Positions 11,548-23,745 of a stretch of 64,000 bases of DNA are shown piece after piece. Source of the stretch: Apiospora phragmitis (taxonomy: Eukaryota > Ascomycota > Sordariomycetes > Amphisphaeriales > Apiosporaceae); contig JAQQWL010000002.1 in assembly GCA_038363925.1 (NCBI GenBank), forward strand, positions 1,984,001-2,048,000. Reading direction: 5' to 3'. Each line of letters starts with the position of its first letter. The stretch's first letter is position 1. Made by a program: the position numbers and the translations under genes. Under the pieces are notes generated by a model. It made no database searches. It saw only the letters and a program-made list of their open reading frames with translations, and was not told the origin of the DNA.

Positions 11548-12209
11548 TCATCCTCCTTGCTGCTTTGCGAGAGATGCCGGGCTGCCGGGTACAATATGGG
11601 CTCAACCTGCTGGCCATCGTCAGCGAAACGAGAATGTCAAAGTAGGTACGAGAAGGTCCTCCCCGTATATTTATGCAGGCAGATGATTCTTCATCGCTTT
11701 TGCGATTGCGATGCTATGTGTTACACCTTCTTCCGGCGCCGCGTGCTGATCCTCCGCCGCATCTCCGGGTCAGCCTCGGTGCTCGGCTCCCCGTCTCTTT
11801 CTACGTGGTCGACTCATTTCAGTGGCAGGCGATCGTTGGAAGAACGCTCTAGCTTTACACCACCGGTATTGTCATGGGAATCTTCGCAGTTCTTCTTGGG
11901 ACTCTTGGGGTGGCTTTGCTTTGATTATTGGCCAAACTCCGTAATGTTTGAGGTCCTCGTGCCCAACTGGCTATTGTTCATTGCTTTTGTCATGTCTGCC
12001 GTAAAACTGCAGTTACATTCCGCTCTCGAGAGTTTGGGATATAGTTCCAGCTCGAGTTATCATCGAGAGCCCCCTTCTTTCTTCCCAAGCCCAAACATCG
12101 ACCGGTGTACGCGATAGCCCCCCCCCCCCCCCAGCACCAGCTCGCCCCCTGAACCACAGAGAGTGTGGACTATTATTGGAAACCGACCTGCCTGGTACAC
12201 ATAGTCACA
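11548..12209. other. intergenic with C homopolymer
   Basis: No gene recognised. A run of 14 C residues spans about 12119-12132 just downstream of the GST-like gene and may be a problem spot for sequencing. Confidence 0.5.
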
Positions 12210-13141
12210 TCAGTGCCTGGCCGGAACCACGCCCTCCCGCCTATCCACCTTCTCCTTAAACCCATCCAGCAGCCTTCCCAACCTCCCGCCCGACCACTTG
12301 TCCCGCAGCTCCTCCCACTCGGGCAGACAGCCCCGCATGAACTGCAGCCAGCCGCCGACGATGAAGTCGGCATATATGGGCCCTCGCGCCAATCCACAAA
12401 GACCCCGTCATCCAGCCGGTCGCCGCCGCTGCCCGGGAAGCAAGGCGCGAGCTTCTCGTCCAGCGCCCCCTCGAACTCCGCCAGCATCTTCGCTCGGAGC
12501 GCCGACCCCGGCGGCACCTCGAAGTCCTCCCACTTCCTGGCCGTGCCGTCCTCCTTCTCCGGGAACCGCTGCAGTATGACCGCCTTGTTAGACTCCGCCG
12601 TGCGCGGGTCCAGCGGCATGTAGAATCCCGCGAGCGGCACGCCGTACTGGCTGAACAGCTGGTCCACGAAGGAGTTGAACGCGCGGTGCATCGCTACCGG
12701 GCCTCCTTCTTCTCCTGGGAAAAGCTTGAGGTCCATGTACTTACTCAAGTGCACCGCGATGTCGAACGAGTCGCCCAGCAGCGCGTCTCCTTTTTCGTCT
12801 CCTCTGTGCAAGACATACGGGACGCGGACGATGGGCAGCGTGGGAAAGGGGCTTCCATCCTGGTGCTTGCGGACGGCAGGGAGCCCCAGGAAGTTGCGAG
12901 TTGCGCCCACTTCGGAAAGCGGCACCCAGATTGTGCGATAGGGGACTTAGGCGAAGTTAAGCACGTAGCTTTAGGGATGTTAGAAGAGAGCTTAAATTAG
13001 TTGGAGATTCACAGACTGAGATAGGTTTGAGGGCTGTTGTGTGACTTACCGCGCCTTCCACGGGTTCGGTCCTGTCGGCCAGGCCGCCGGATCGAGGATG
13101 ATATTATAGAGTGTGATGATGGTTTCGTCGGAAGCATCCAT
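12210..13141 (-). pseudogene. glutathione S-transferase-like gene, damaged
   Basis: Soluble GST-fold protein of the fungal etherase/GstA-like type. Exon 1 (from 13141) encodes TLYNIILDPAAWPTGPNPWK, the usual thioredoxin-fold start of these proteins. The intron ends at AAAG near 12968, and exon 2 begins YVLNFA. There a TAA codon (12947-12949) interrupts a frame that continues VPYRTIWVPLSEV, a glutathione-site region with PTLPIV further on (the usual cis-Pro loop). A second break lies near 12378-12380: after VFVDWREGP the frame shifts by one base into IYADFIVGGWLQFMRG, the normal C-terminal helical domain. GGCCCC read as GGCCC would explain it. The stop is probably real decay; the shift may be an assembly error. 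It ends at a TGA at 12210-12212. Substrate unknown. Confidence 0.7.
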
Positions 13142-14124
13142 GGTGGTAGCAAGCGATGTCGAAATAGTGCCTTGGGTCTTCCTGTCTGACTTGATACGCA
13201 GCAAAGTCTGCCAATCTCAATGACTGTCTATCTGTTCTTCCCCTGCTCCAACATATGGGAATTTGCTGCTTTTTTTACGCCCGGCATGCGGAATCCCCTT
13301 CTGCCAGTGAAGAAGTCCGGAATGTAACACTGCGACGGCGCATCTGCTGGAAACTACACTGCAGACCGATGTGCGAGACAAGCAACGAGTTTCGAAGCGC
13401 ACTCTTAGAAACTACAGGAATGGCCAGGCACCTCCGTTCCCACGTTCTTGACTAAGCGGCCGAGAGGCGGTGAGATCACGCGGGACTGAGACCAATCTGA
13501 GTGACGCAGCCTGCATATTCCCGTAGCTGGAAGCCTGCATACGACGTCATGCTCCCAGGACTATCTATCTAAAACTACATGGGGATCTCGGGGGATACGC
13601 GTATACGCGATATTTCAAACTGAATTGTCACACAAGAGCCATGGCAGCCTGAAGGCCACCAGAAAGAACCCGGCTTACCCAAGGACTATTGGTCAAGAGA
13701 TGATGGCCAGCTGTCATACAAATTCATACATTCATCAGCTTGCTACCTTAGTTGACTACCAACAAGCCGTGTTCTCATGTACTCTTTTCGCCATTTCGTC
13801 ACTTTGTCTCGCTATGAAGTCATCCAACTTGTAGAAAGAGAAGACTTATAGCGATAGCCATCGCTCATGTGACACAACATGTGTGGTGGTTCTGAATGCA
13901 GCATCACAGCTCTCCGCCACATCAGGGACGCATCTAGTCCGCTGCTTGATGCACTGTTGTCTCTGTACAAGACCAACGCCGCATTTCATGTCATAGCCTG
14001 CCTATTCTGGCCGCCCTTAACCATTTGCCAAATCTCTCTTTATTCTTTTCTTTTTTTTTCTCTCTCGATTAATGTCAGGTCAGGTCAGCCCAGCTAGCAA
14101 TCTGCCAAGCTTTCTTTCACTTCT
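13142..14124. other. intergenic, no gene recognised
   Basis: Between the convergently oriented ends of the GST-like promoter side and the 2EXR-like gene. No domain, repeat or RNA gene recognised. Confidence 0.45.
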
Positions 14125-15030
14125 TCATTCCAAACAGAGGGGGCGATCGAAGCCAAACATCTTGGCCAGTTCGGAACAGAATTCTGCCAGCTGCTCTGGG
14201 TTCTCGTTCTCCCAGAGATCGAGGTAGTCATCGATGGACGTCAGCGCATTAACAAGTTCGTCTCTGCGCGCTTCCAGTTCGTCGTCATGGAAGTGGGCGT
14301 CGGCAAGCTTGAGGCTTTGGAGGTCAGGGCAGCGATCGTGCAGCGCGATACACATGCCCAGAAGCTCCCACTCCAATATACCAGGCGGCAAGAACCAGAA
14401 GTGACGAATGTTTGCAGCGTTGGTGGGGCCAATCATTTCGAAGAAGACATTGAGAACGCAGACGCCGTCTGCGTTATCGAGAGCCTCACTACGGCAGAAG
14501 GGGAAAATGCTCGTGAATTTATAGCAGGAGCGATACACGGGGCTCACCACGAAGCGAGTATTTGAGTAAAGATACTCGCTTGCCTCCTGTCCCATCTGTC
14601 GGTTTACTCAAAGCAAAGAATTCTTTCGTCCGCAGTTTTCCTCTGCAATTCCAGTGGATGCATTCGGTTCTCGCATTATTTTCGTTATGCAGAACAATAC
14701 TGTTGATTGCTTTGAAGTGGGGAGAACATCGCATTTCTCTTCAACCTCCTTCTCCTTCTCCTCCTCAGGAAGATGAGCATCCTCGATGAAACTCAGGGAT
14801 AGGGATGGAGGATCGCCGTCGTCGCTACTATTCAAGCTCCAGAGATAATCGACGGGGTAGTGGTGATCTTCATCTTCGTCGTCGCTATACAAAGAAACCG
14901 ACCTCCACCGGCATAACCCATCATGAAGGAGCAGTCGAACAGGGTCTTCAATCAGAAACAGCTCTTTGTACACAGTGTCTCGAAGCTCCCTAGGGAGATC
15001 TGTGAAGGCGACGGGCATGGCGAGTAGCAT
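14125..15030 (-). pseudogene. 2EXR/F-box-like protein with an in-frame stop
   Basis: One continuous reading frame of about 300 codons broken only by a TGA at 14608-14610. The N-terminus (AFTDLPRELRDTVYKELF) is the F-box-like LPxELRxxIY motif common in large fungal families of unknown function. After the stop, VNRQMGQEASEYLYSNTRF is the second hallmark of these proteins ('LLxVNRQixxEasevLY.ntF'). The residue replaced sits in NSLL-x-VNRQ, where Arg is common, so CGA to TGA is the simplest explanation. A central acidic stretch (DEDEDHH, EEEKEKEVEEK) is variable in such families. Function unknown. Confidence 0.6.
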
Positions 15031-15325
15031 TGGTCGCCGCTAGCTACACCAAGAAAAGGGGCGATGTGTACACCACAAATTCTAGGAAAAGTAGTGTTGT
15101 AAGAGTCTGATAAGTTAGCAATCTGCAGCTAAACCTCAGAAGCGTGAAGCGTGTGAGACTATGCGAAGAGATTGAGTAAGTTTCATAGGTGAACATACCT
15201 GTACGTCACCTGTGTATAGACTTGTTTGACAAGCACATACAACGGGCAAGCTTCGATCTGAGGAGGTTTTGTCAGCGTGTTTTCCAGAACCGAATCCGCG
15301 AATCCGGAGTACACAATTTGTTAAC

Positions 15326-15755
15326 CTATACCGGTTGAGGCACAGCGACTCCATACTGTGAACACGATGGATAGAGAAGGAGGATGATGAACTTACCAGC
15401 AGCAAGGTCTAAGTTGATGTGAACCAGCCAGAATACCAAGAAGAGGAAGATGAGGAAGAGTACACTACCCGTAAACAAAGTTAAGTAATGGGCAACTAAA
15501 CAAGAACTTTGAATAAACAGGTTAAGGGGCAGCTGTGTCTGTTTATTAGTAAGGAATAGACAAGGGACGTACCAAATGGCGAAGGACAGCGGCAGAGCAA
15601 CCAGCAGATGGAAGAAGTAGAGACAGAGTCTCAGGATTGGGTGATTTAGTATCAGACCAAGCAACACCGATACAGATAGCGCAAATGCGAGCTGTCTGCC
15701 AGGTTGAGAGACGCGCCAGCAGCGCCTTGACTATAAGCAAAGGTGCAGTAGACAA
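15326..15755 (-). other. possible small multi-pass membrane protein, structure unresolved
   Basis: Two overlapping minus-strand frames contain strongly hydrophobic segments: LAFALSVSVLLGLILNHP, LLVALPLSFAIWYVPC, and LFTGSVLFLIFLFLVFWLV followed by HINLDLAAGKF. The pattern of four helices and a final LDLAAGK resembles fungal MARVEL-type proteins, but I cannot join the exons in one frame with good splice sites. A single-base error or a lost gene are both possible. Confidence 0.3.
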
Positions 15756-18231
15756 CGCGTTGATACCTGCGCAGAAGGGATCAGCCAGTACTAATGTAAC
15801 GTGTATCAGTCCCTAAGTTAACCACAAAAGTCAAGCTTGAAATTTAGATGCAGCGGGGTGAATTTTCTTCTATGAAGGAAAGAAAAAGGTGCGCTGGGAG
15901 AGGGTGGCCTGGAGTCTTTTCCCACCCGATCTGTTGCATGTACATAGCTACCTCGCAGTTTGTTTACCACTTGATTAACCGTTAACCCAGGAAAATGCCG
16001 AAGTTATATCGGCCCGGGATACAACGCAGGGCCGATAGGAGACATGGAAGGGCCTGGGAGGCTACCCAAAGACTTGCTATAGGGAAGCATTACGGGAGGT
16101 TCTTGGGCCAAGATCACTACTGGATATATCTTTCTTCATAATAGTGGTTGCTTGGGACTATTTAACTGCATTTGATGGTATACAGCCACTTGATCAATAG
16201 TATTAGGGGTTCCCAGAGTAACAACGATTTTAGCCCAACACATCATCCCTGAGTCCATTATGAAGGGTAGTAGCAACCACATCCCACATAACATGGAAGA
16301 GCTTGGTCTCTTTCGGGAGAACACTGACAACGAGATCCAGCCCATAAATCGCTGGAGAGATTCCAATCTGCGTTAAATACATAATCGTTGAAGAAATTCT
16401 CGGATAAAAGTTCAATGGATACCCAAGGGGCAACGCATTGTAGTTAGCTAGGTATTACTAGGGTTAATGCAAGGCTTGATAATGCCCTTTAACGCCTAGA
16501 GCGGCCCAGATAAGCATGAAAAGTTAGTCCCTCTATACTCGAGGCTTCGGGCTTAGAAGAAAGGATGCTAGTAAAGATATAACTACCTAAATAATGCAGA
16601 TGAGAAGGGCTATGAGAGTTAGCGGGGATCAGAAGGCAGAATCATTAAGAGCAGCCATTGTCGAAGGCCTTCTGTCTATTTAACTCATTTATACTTAACC
16701 ATTAAACCAATGGCATCAGCCGTCCCACGTCCTCCAGCGCCGAATATGAAATTTACCACCCTCTTTACAATCACTATGGAAACCATGCCCTCGACGTAGC
16801 CTAATATTAGCCCAGGTGTGATCTTGGCTCTGCCCTTGAGACCGAAATCTCAGAGTGACTCCGCAACCACGGCAGACACTCCCCAGACTGGGGGCCTTCC
16901 CGACCATCCAGCACCAGCGTGAGCGGACGGCTTCAACTGGGTAAGTACCTGGTGAAGGAGACATTGGAAAGGATGAGAACAAAATACCTCCCAGCGATAG
17001 TGATATTGAATATGCTGCTGAATATCTGTTATAAAACAATTTTCCCCCATACTCCTACCGCTACAGTTGAGTACTATGTATTTCGAGTCTGTCACTCGGA
17101 AAACCTTTGGAGGTCTAATATCATGCGAATTAGGTCTTGCCCATAGCTAACATACAGTTATTATCACCAAACCGTGCTTGAAGGCCTCCAATAAGTAATA
17201 GGCTCTCTATGGTTTGTATAGAGAACACGTAGTCCAACGACGATGCTATCCTAATGTTTGACTAATACCCCTGCAGCACATTAAAGTTAGGGAAAACGTT
17301 CAAATGCACCAAGACTTTCAGATATTCAAGGCTTGGTAGAAGAAGAAAGCGGAACCGGCCTCCTTGGTTTAAACGGGTATCTCCAAGGAGCCCCCTCCCC
17401 CCTCCTCCCCTTCTTAGCATCGGCGACAGAGACCAGGGGTGGCTGATGGGAACAGTATTCATTAGGTAAGGCGATCGGCTTTGGCGACCATAGTGGCAGC
17501 AAGAAGCAGGCAGCTCAATGATCGCCGATTTCGATATTGTCGCCTTGGAGCGTCCTTTCGGTCCCCATGAGCCGGCTGTATGCCCCGGATACGGGTTTGA
17601 ACCGCAACTGCGTACACGACATGATTTCTTTAGAGTATCTTAACATTCAAGTACTAAGGGCTCCCCAAGAGCTACGCGGATAATAGACGAGCGAACAATG
17701 CCATGAGTACCGGTTCTATTAGGTAGATACGAAGGGATCCTCTCTAGTAGGATAGGCGGCATTCGCAAAAGCGATTGGACTACCTCGAGACCATGTCCGA
17801 GGCATTACCCCCGGCGTCTCCAAGGAAGCTGACTAGGCGAAGTTCGTCTCCAAGGCAGCTGATTAGGCGAAGTCCGTACCCATGAGCAATAATATATATA
17901 CATGATATACCCAGAAGCCATGACAAACTGGTATTGCTTCCGACTCTATGATACGTATTTAATTCCAAAGCCCGAGCCCGAGCCAAAAACGCCCGTGGAA
18001 ATAAGTGGCGGGTCCGGTCCACCTTGTTTTGTTGTATGCAGTTCGTCGGTTTGGTACGTTCAATCGATGAACCGGTTTCTGTGTTTCACCACCATGGATA
18101 CTGCTTCTTCTTTTTGTTGTTATGTATTCGCGTAAAGGGGTATATATATTCAAAAGTCGACCGGCGCCTTCAACGTGCCCCAAGTACTGGGGGTTGGTTC
18201 CATCGTGGAAGTCGTAAAATGTGCTCGGCGC
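15756..18231. other. intergenic, moderately AT-rich, no gene recognised
   Basis: About 2.5 kb without recognisable coding motifs. It includes an imperfect 30-bp tandem duplication at 17816-17875. Short scattered open frames show no domains. It may hold old transposon remains, but I cannot identify any. Confidence 0.4.
17816..17875. repeat. 30-bp tandem duplication, two copies
   Basis: Two adjacent 30-bp units starting GTCTCCAAGG(A/C)AGCTGA(C/T)TAGGCG differ at three positions. No function apparent. Confidence 0.75.
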
Positions 18232-18665
18232 CTACGAGAGGTTTTTGGAGATCTTGACCTCCTGGTCCTCCTCAATGACAGCGTTGAACTCGGTGCTCCA
18301 TGCGGTCACACTCTCGACGATCTTCTGCGGCGCCTTGGCGGCGAAGCCCCTGAAGTGTTTTTATTAGCACATAGGTATCTTTGCGAAAGCTTAATTCGTC
18401 GGGGTTCCGAAAACAACCCGGAGGAGTTGCGAATGGCGTGAAGGAAAGAGATATAGATAGAGAGGGGGATAGCGATTACTCACTTGAATAGTGTGTAGCT
18501 GTGAGTAATCACGCCACCGGCGTTGGTAATCTCGTCCTTGGCGCGAGATATGACGTCGTCTGCGGTGTTGTCGGGGAACGTGACGATGATGCCCTTCTGG
18601 ACGTCAACGGCGACGGCACCCTGGGCAACAGCGAGAGCTGCGACGACGGAGGCGAAGAAACGCAT
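18232..18665 (-). CDS. secreted proteinase inhibitor I9 / subtilisin-propeptide-like protein
   Basis: Small protein of 99 residues with the I9 (subtilisin propeptide) fold, the family of yeast Pbi2 and Pleurotus POIA1. Members inhibit or chaperone subtilisin-like proteases. Exons are 18484-18665 and 18232-18349 around a 134-bp intron with GTGAGT donor and CTTCAG acceptor, and both junction phases fit. Residues 1-19 (MRFFASVVAALAVAQGAVA) look like a signal peptide. GIIVTFPDNTADDVISRAKD, then THSYTLFKGFAAKAP, match the beta-alpha-beta core. No subtilisin gene is adjacent, so it is a stand-alone inhibitor. The signal peptide suggests action outside the cell or in the secretory route; that is inference. 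Confidence 0.85.
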
Positions 18666-19540
18666 GATGACTGGAATATCGTTGTTGGCGTTGGTTGATT
18701 GATTGATTTGAAGGAGATGGAGTTGGGCGGATGGAACCGATCGTATCGTACGTAAGTGCGTATGTATGTAGGCGGGTGGGTCGTGGGAGATGATCACCGA
18801 TTACTTCAATAAAGGATTACTGTCTGTCGCAACGGCTGGCAATGTCTTTGCGATTTGAACTGAATGGTACTTGCGATGATGAATTGATGAGGAACGGAGA
18901 GTTGGTTTTAATGCTGAGTGATGGCTAGAGATGTTGCGACTCGAGTAGCATGAAAGCCGTCTTGGGGGGTCTGGGCATGTTTGACCAGCCCTGCTGATCC
19001 TCCACCACCCCCACCAGCCAGCTTCCAGAACGGCCTCACCCACCCCCGCTTTAGGCATTAAGGTACCTTCCCAGGCGGGCAGCTGGCGGTACTTACTTAA
19101 TCCAACAGGCACATGCAATCTGCTCCAACCATAGCATCAATTGAGCTCCTTTCCCGCCATTTGGGGGCTGCAGCACTCCGCATTCACAGCTTCCGCTAGA
19201 GGAAGGTGCCTAAACCTCTCTTGGCTTAAGCTTATTTTCCGCCATTAGAAGGGGTCCGGAAAGAGACCCTTTGTTTGTTTGCATCTGACTGTCTGATTCA
19301 AACAATACCCTTAAGTACTCGGTCTGCCCCATCACGCTGCAGCGATAGAGAGCGAAGGTGACCATGGTCGCCTCAGACATGTCCCATCCAAATATGATGG
19401 ATGATATTGGTTAAGGTTACCAGACTTTGCCTGTGAATATTTTACAAAACCAAGCCGCTTCTACCTCCCGTAATTGGGGTCGGAAAGCATCACGTGACTT
19501 TAGATTTTTGTTTCGGCAGTGGCGCTTTCAGCGAGGTTCC
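18666..19540. other. intergenic, no gene recognised
   Basis: Holds the 5' flank of the I9 inhibitor gene and the 3' flank of the terpene synthase. No further feature recognised. Confidence 0.45.
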
Positions 19541-21177
19541 CTAGCGCTCCGAAGGCCTCAATGTTCCAAGTTCGGTCGGTACACCCAAGACACGTGTTTC
19601 ACGCAGCCGGCGGCCTTCTTCCTTGTCGAAATAGCGTCTCGTCCAAAAGCTGCACATACCATGTGAGAAACCGATACGCGTGAAATAAGGGGAAATGGAA
19701 ATTCCCACCTCCACTGCAAACTGCCAAGAGCGATATTCCTGAGCCCATCGAGGTATTCCAGCACCTGCCGGTCGAGGACGGAGCCCCAGCTGGGCATCGT
19801 CGCCACTGCGCTGTACCAGCGCTGATAGCATATATCCAACATGCGCCCTGCACGGACCAGCCCTGTGCCCGGAGGATGCCAATGATGGAGAGCTACTCAC
19901 CTTGCTTCTGAGGAGACCCGAGAGGATGTTAGAACTTGTGAATAACAAATGACAGGTGAGGTGACACGGCAGTAATGATGTGGCCAGTCAATAAGAACCA
20001 TGTCCTTCTTGTATGACAGTATGTCATTGTCCCTTGTGAAATGGTGTCAGCTTCCAGATTCAAGTACACTTACCTACATGTAGTCTGTTGCACTTACAGA
20101 AGTACCAGGTCCACAGCGACCTCCCGGCACTCCTCTAGAGACTGATGGTTGATGACGTGGTCGGGCAAGTCTATTCCGAGGGCATACTCAACGAGGGCAG
20201 TACAGGGCATCACGCCGATGGTCCTGCGGCTGCTAAGAGTCAAAAAGGGATTACCGAATACGCCATGGGTATTCTGCGCCCTTACCAAAACTCCAGGTAG
20301 TCGTCGATGGATAGTGCCGCCGCACTAAACTGTCGCGCGTGTACCTGTCCCAGGACTCCAAGCATATAGTGTTTGATGTCTTAGAAGAGGTTTGTGTTAG
20401 CATCAAGAAAGGACAATGAATGTTTTCATGTTAGGTTAGAAGGTAAGCCACCCATATTGCTTGTATCGGTGTTGCAGTTGCGGTGAGGCCCTCTAGATGC
20501 TTTATTAATATAATTATTTTTCTTCATTAATGGTAGGGGCCATTTGCCTTTCTGAAACTCTGCCAGCTCACCTTAAATACGTGTGCCATAGGATTCGTAT
20601 CCTGTGAAATGAGAGGGTGGCTGTCGTCAAGAATCGATACTGTTTGGACGATGTTTTTGGCTGCCTGGAATACATCGTCCTTGAGGTGCCCATCGTCGAA
20701 TTCTTCCGTGGTGGTCAGCTGCAATACCGGATACCCATGGCATGGAGGAGGCATTGGACTTACGATCATCCCAGGGAAAAGCCTGAGCACCCCATCTCAT
20801 GATCTTTCTCAGTAAACACCCCCTTTGGGTTGACTCGCATAAGGGAGGGGATTGCTCACCCAGTGTTGCCAGTCCACTATAGTACGGAGGGCTTCAGCAT
20901 CGCAATGGGGAGCCCACCACGAAACCAAATACGTGAAGTCGGCTCGAGAGTTTTGGCCAGCCGCCTCTCTGTCGTATCCTAGTGTTCTGTGGTTGCGTTT
21001 CGTTATTGTAAGCCTGGACTTTGAAACATACATCGCAAGTATTGACAGCATGGTTGCAATCCAGCTATCGGCTTCCTTCTTGACTTCTTCGTAATTGGGG
21101 TTCTGGATGGAGTCTACTGATAATATGGAAGTGAAAAGATCGGGTATCACAACCTCCATGACATTGTATTTCGGCAT
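19541..21177 (-). pseudogene. sesquiterpene synthase-like gene, probably disrupted
   Basis: Class I terpene cyclase that would ionise a prenyl diphosphate. The N-terminal exon holds IPDLFTSILSVDSIQNPNYE and, after an intron, ADFTYLVSWWAPHCDAEALR and DWQHW. A 19-nt microexon (20764-20782) encodes AFPWDD. With the next exon (from 20702) it completes DDQFDDGHLKDD, the Asp-rich metal-binding motif (DDxxD form). RRTIGVMPCTALVEYALGID follows, then NDILSYKKD as the NSE/DTE-type second metal site. The end reads MLDICYQRWYSAVATMPSWG and WSFWTRRYFDKEEG. Between SVQGA and MLDICYQ (about 19842-19850) some six family-typical residues and one frame are missing, with no splice sites to explain it. The exons between the NSE motif and SVQGA are uncertain. 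The family call is firm; product unknown. Confidence 0.7.
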
Positions 21178-22258
21178 AGGAAGTAATGTACTTAATGGAA
21201 TCAGGTTATCTTCATTCTTCTGCGTCTAAATGATGTTTCTCTGAGCGAACTTGCGGCTGGTAGAAGTTGGAGGATAAGAAGATGTGATTATGGGAAAAGC
21301 TTATATGCAAAGAAAGCATGGGCTCTCTCGGCGAAGAACCTGTGCTGCCGGGCCCAGATCGTGCTTGTTCCCTTTGATGCCATGATGATATCTTGCAGCT
21401 GAGCTGACTCACCGAATTGACCCCCTATTTACCTGATTGGTCCGTATTATCAGCCAAGGACGAGGTCGTTGCATTGACGATACTGGCAAGAATAACACAC
21501 ATTATTGAGCACCATATAGACTCCAATATAGGTAAAGATACTCCGAATCATATCATGGCCCCCGAATTGCTCAACCAACAACTCACGTCACTCGAAACGA
21601 TAATAACTGAATGTTTTTCTAGACCAATGAAACACTACAATGAATACATCTGTATGCGGTGTGCTAAAGTCTCCAAGGTTTGGTGTTGGGAGTTGGAATG
21701 TCATCTGCAATAAATAAATAACCGAGGCTGGACAGCAACCAGGATTCCACCGCGAGGGGAAAGCGACCATCCCAAAGTTTCCTGGTTCGAACTTGACTGC
21801 CTCTACTATGATTGCTCGGCGATTGTGCCAGCGGCACCTGTAAACCATTTAGCCGTTCCGAATAAGCTACAGTAACTATTGGGTAGGAGTTTGCCTGCCG
21901 ATGCTGAAGCCGTGATGACGAAACAACATGGGTTCGGAACGATTGGGATACTTCTTTTGTCGCACACGTCTAATTTAATTTCCGAAAATCGTGCAGACGG
22001 AATGTTCTCATTATTTCTCATCGTAAGTGGCATCAGGCCAGAAATGTATCAATTGAGTGAAGCAGGTTCTGAAGGGAGCCCCCGGAGTGACCTGAGTTGA
22101 ACATCAGGGTATTGACCAATGGTTTCCCCAGGTGTAGAAGATTCCAGCTAATAATCAACCCACTGAACAAATTAATGTGTGCATGACCTCAAATGTCCCT
22201 TCTCTTACCGCCGCAAGGCCAACGCAACTGTTACTAGCATCCAGTCCCTTCCTCTTGA
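21178..22258. other. intergenic, no gene recognised
   Basis: About 1.1 kb between the terpene synthase promoter side and the CVNH gene 3' end. Nothing recognised. Confidence 0.45.
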
Positions 22259-22966
22259 TCATCCAGAGGACGACGTAGAACCGCAATCACATCCCTCTTG
22301 GTAGGGCGGTGGGATCAGACCACCTGTGTCCTTGCACTGAATGCAATCAGCCCAGCAGGTGTAGCATCCTTGGTTGCCCATGCACTGGAGGACGCCATTG
22401 TCATTCTGAACGACGTCGGCTATAGTTGACCCATACAGTATCAGTTCAGATTCTATAACGCTTGTGGAGAATCAAGATCCATATGACGGCAAGGAGGAAA
22501 TCGAGTGAACAAGCTATTGTAAGAAAGAACTTACCGAGGCTAACCTCGTTATGTGTCGTCGGCTGGCCGGCACCCTGGCTACAGTCCGCACTGAGAATAG
22601 GCTGGGGCTTGGGCTGGCTAGTGTCCAGGTAGTTGTCGACCTTGAGGTTGTTGCATGTCTGTGTGAACATGCCCATAGAGGCAGGCTTAAGGGTGCCTTG
22701 GTAGTTGCCGTAGCAGCTGTGTTTGATCCCGAGTTCAGCAATCGGCCAGACTGCAGGTTGATGCGTAATACAAAAGAAGGGATTTCTCACTCATCCAAAT
22801 TAATGGAGTTTGCAACGGAGCCAATTTTCATATCGCAAAGCGCGGTGAGCTGAAGGCCGTTGAAAGACCATTGCTGGCAGGTGTCGTTGAAGGGCGTAGG
22901 GTCGGCCGTGGCAAAGAAACATGCCATGAGGGACAATGCCAGGAAGCTGAGAATGAAACGCGACAT
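22259..22966 (-). CDS. secreted CVNH (cyanovirin-N homology) domain protein
   Basis: Predicted 172-residue secreted Cys-rich protein. Exons 22791-22966, 22535-22716 and 22259-22419 join in phase (introns 74 and 115 bp, GTGAGA and GTAAGT donors). Residues 1-21 (MSRFILSFLALSLMACFFATA) form a signal peptide. CQQWSFNGLQLTALCDMK, then SINLDDCYGNYQGTLKP, then LADVVQNDNGVLQCMGN follow the CVNH pattern (C..wsL.g..L.A.C, SslnLn.clgN.nG, LddvigN.nG.L.c), split over two half-repeats. CVNH proteins often bind mannose-rich glycans; that activity is not shown here. The tail (CYTCWADCIQCK, CDCGSTSSSG) adds extra Cys residues. It lies beside the terpene synthase on the same strand; a link is unproven. Confidence 0.7.
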
Positions 22967-23745
22967 GATTCTTGGATTGACGAGTGAATGAGGAAAGAAT
23001 TCAGATTCCTGGGTTGTGTGTGGTTGGCGGTGAGTTGGGGACGCTAATCACGATGAACACAAGTGTGTGGAAAAGAAAAGGAATATGTGAGATTTTGGTT
23101 GGCTGATCAGCAGCAGACATTATAACGCAGAACATATGGAAAAATAACAATGGCAAGAACGAACCATCTGCATGAGGCTCGCGCATTCTATTTCAGGAAA
23201 TTGCAGCAAGTTACCCATTGTATTTACAGGCGAATTGAACATAGCAGCCAACAACCAACAGCCAACGACAGCAAGAGTGATCTATGATGTTCAGATGCAA
23301 TAAACAACGCCCGTCGGTGACGTCGGATCCCAGGAACGCCAAAGTCGGTTGGACTCGGAGCTCTCGATCAGTAATCCTACAATCAAACCAGACATATGAA
23401 ACGTGGTGAGTCATGCCCTCCTTCCATTCACTTGATATCCAAATCTTGCCTACCTAATATGTCAACCTCGGAAATGATATTCTTGTGCCTGAACCAGATT
23501 GAAATGGGGAAATCCCGGTGTTATTTCCTCGACTCTACCTATATTGGTTCTGATGTCCATGACCAGCCTGTAATTATCTACCAACGCCCCCCTGGCCCGA
23601 CTTGCCCTGGCCCCCAATGCAACATTGGAGTAAGTACCACCCCAGCTCCTGCGACAAACACCAGTCCCGTGTATCCCAAACACATCTATGTCCTCGATCA
23701 TTCGCAAGGGATCTTTCGAAACTGCAGTGTGAACTTGGCCCGTAC
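22967..23745. other. intergenic, no gene recognised
   Basis: Promoter region of the CVNH gene and flank of the PTH11-like gene. An open plus-strand frame at 23396-23977 overlaps the coding part of the latter and has no domain, so it is treated as chance. Confidence 0.45.

Noticed and set aside
11413..12117. 234-codon open frame on the plus strand
   Set aside because: Starts inside the outer element and crosses its right terminus and target duplication; no domain.
17575..17690. Possible intron-containing tRNA on the minus strand (TAGCTCTTGGGGAGC and GGTTCAAACC)
   Set aside because: Both promoter boxes are roughly present, but the two acceptor strands do not pair and no anticodon stem can be drawn.
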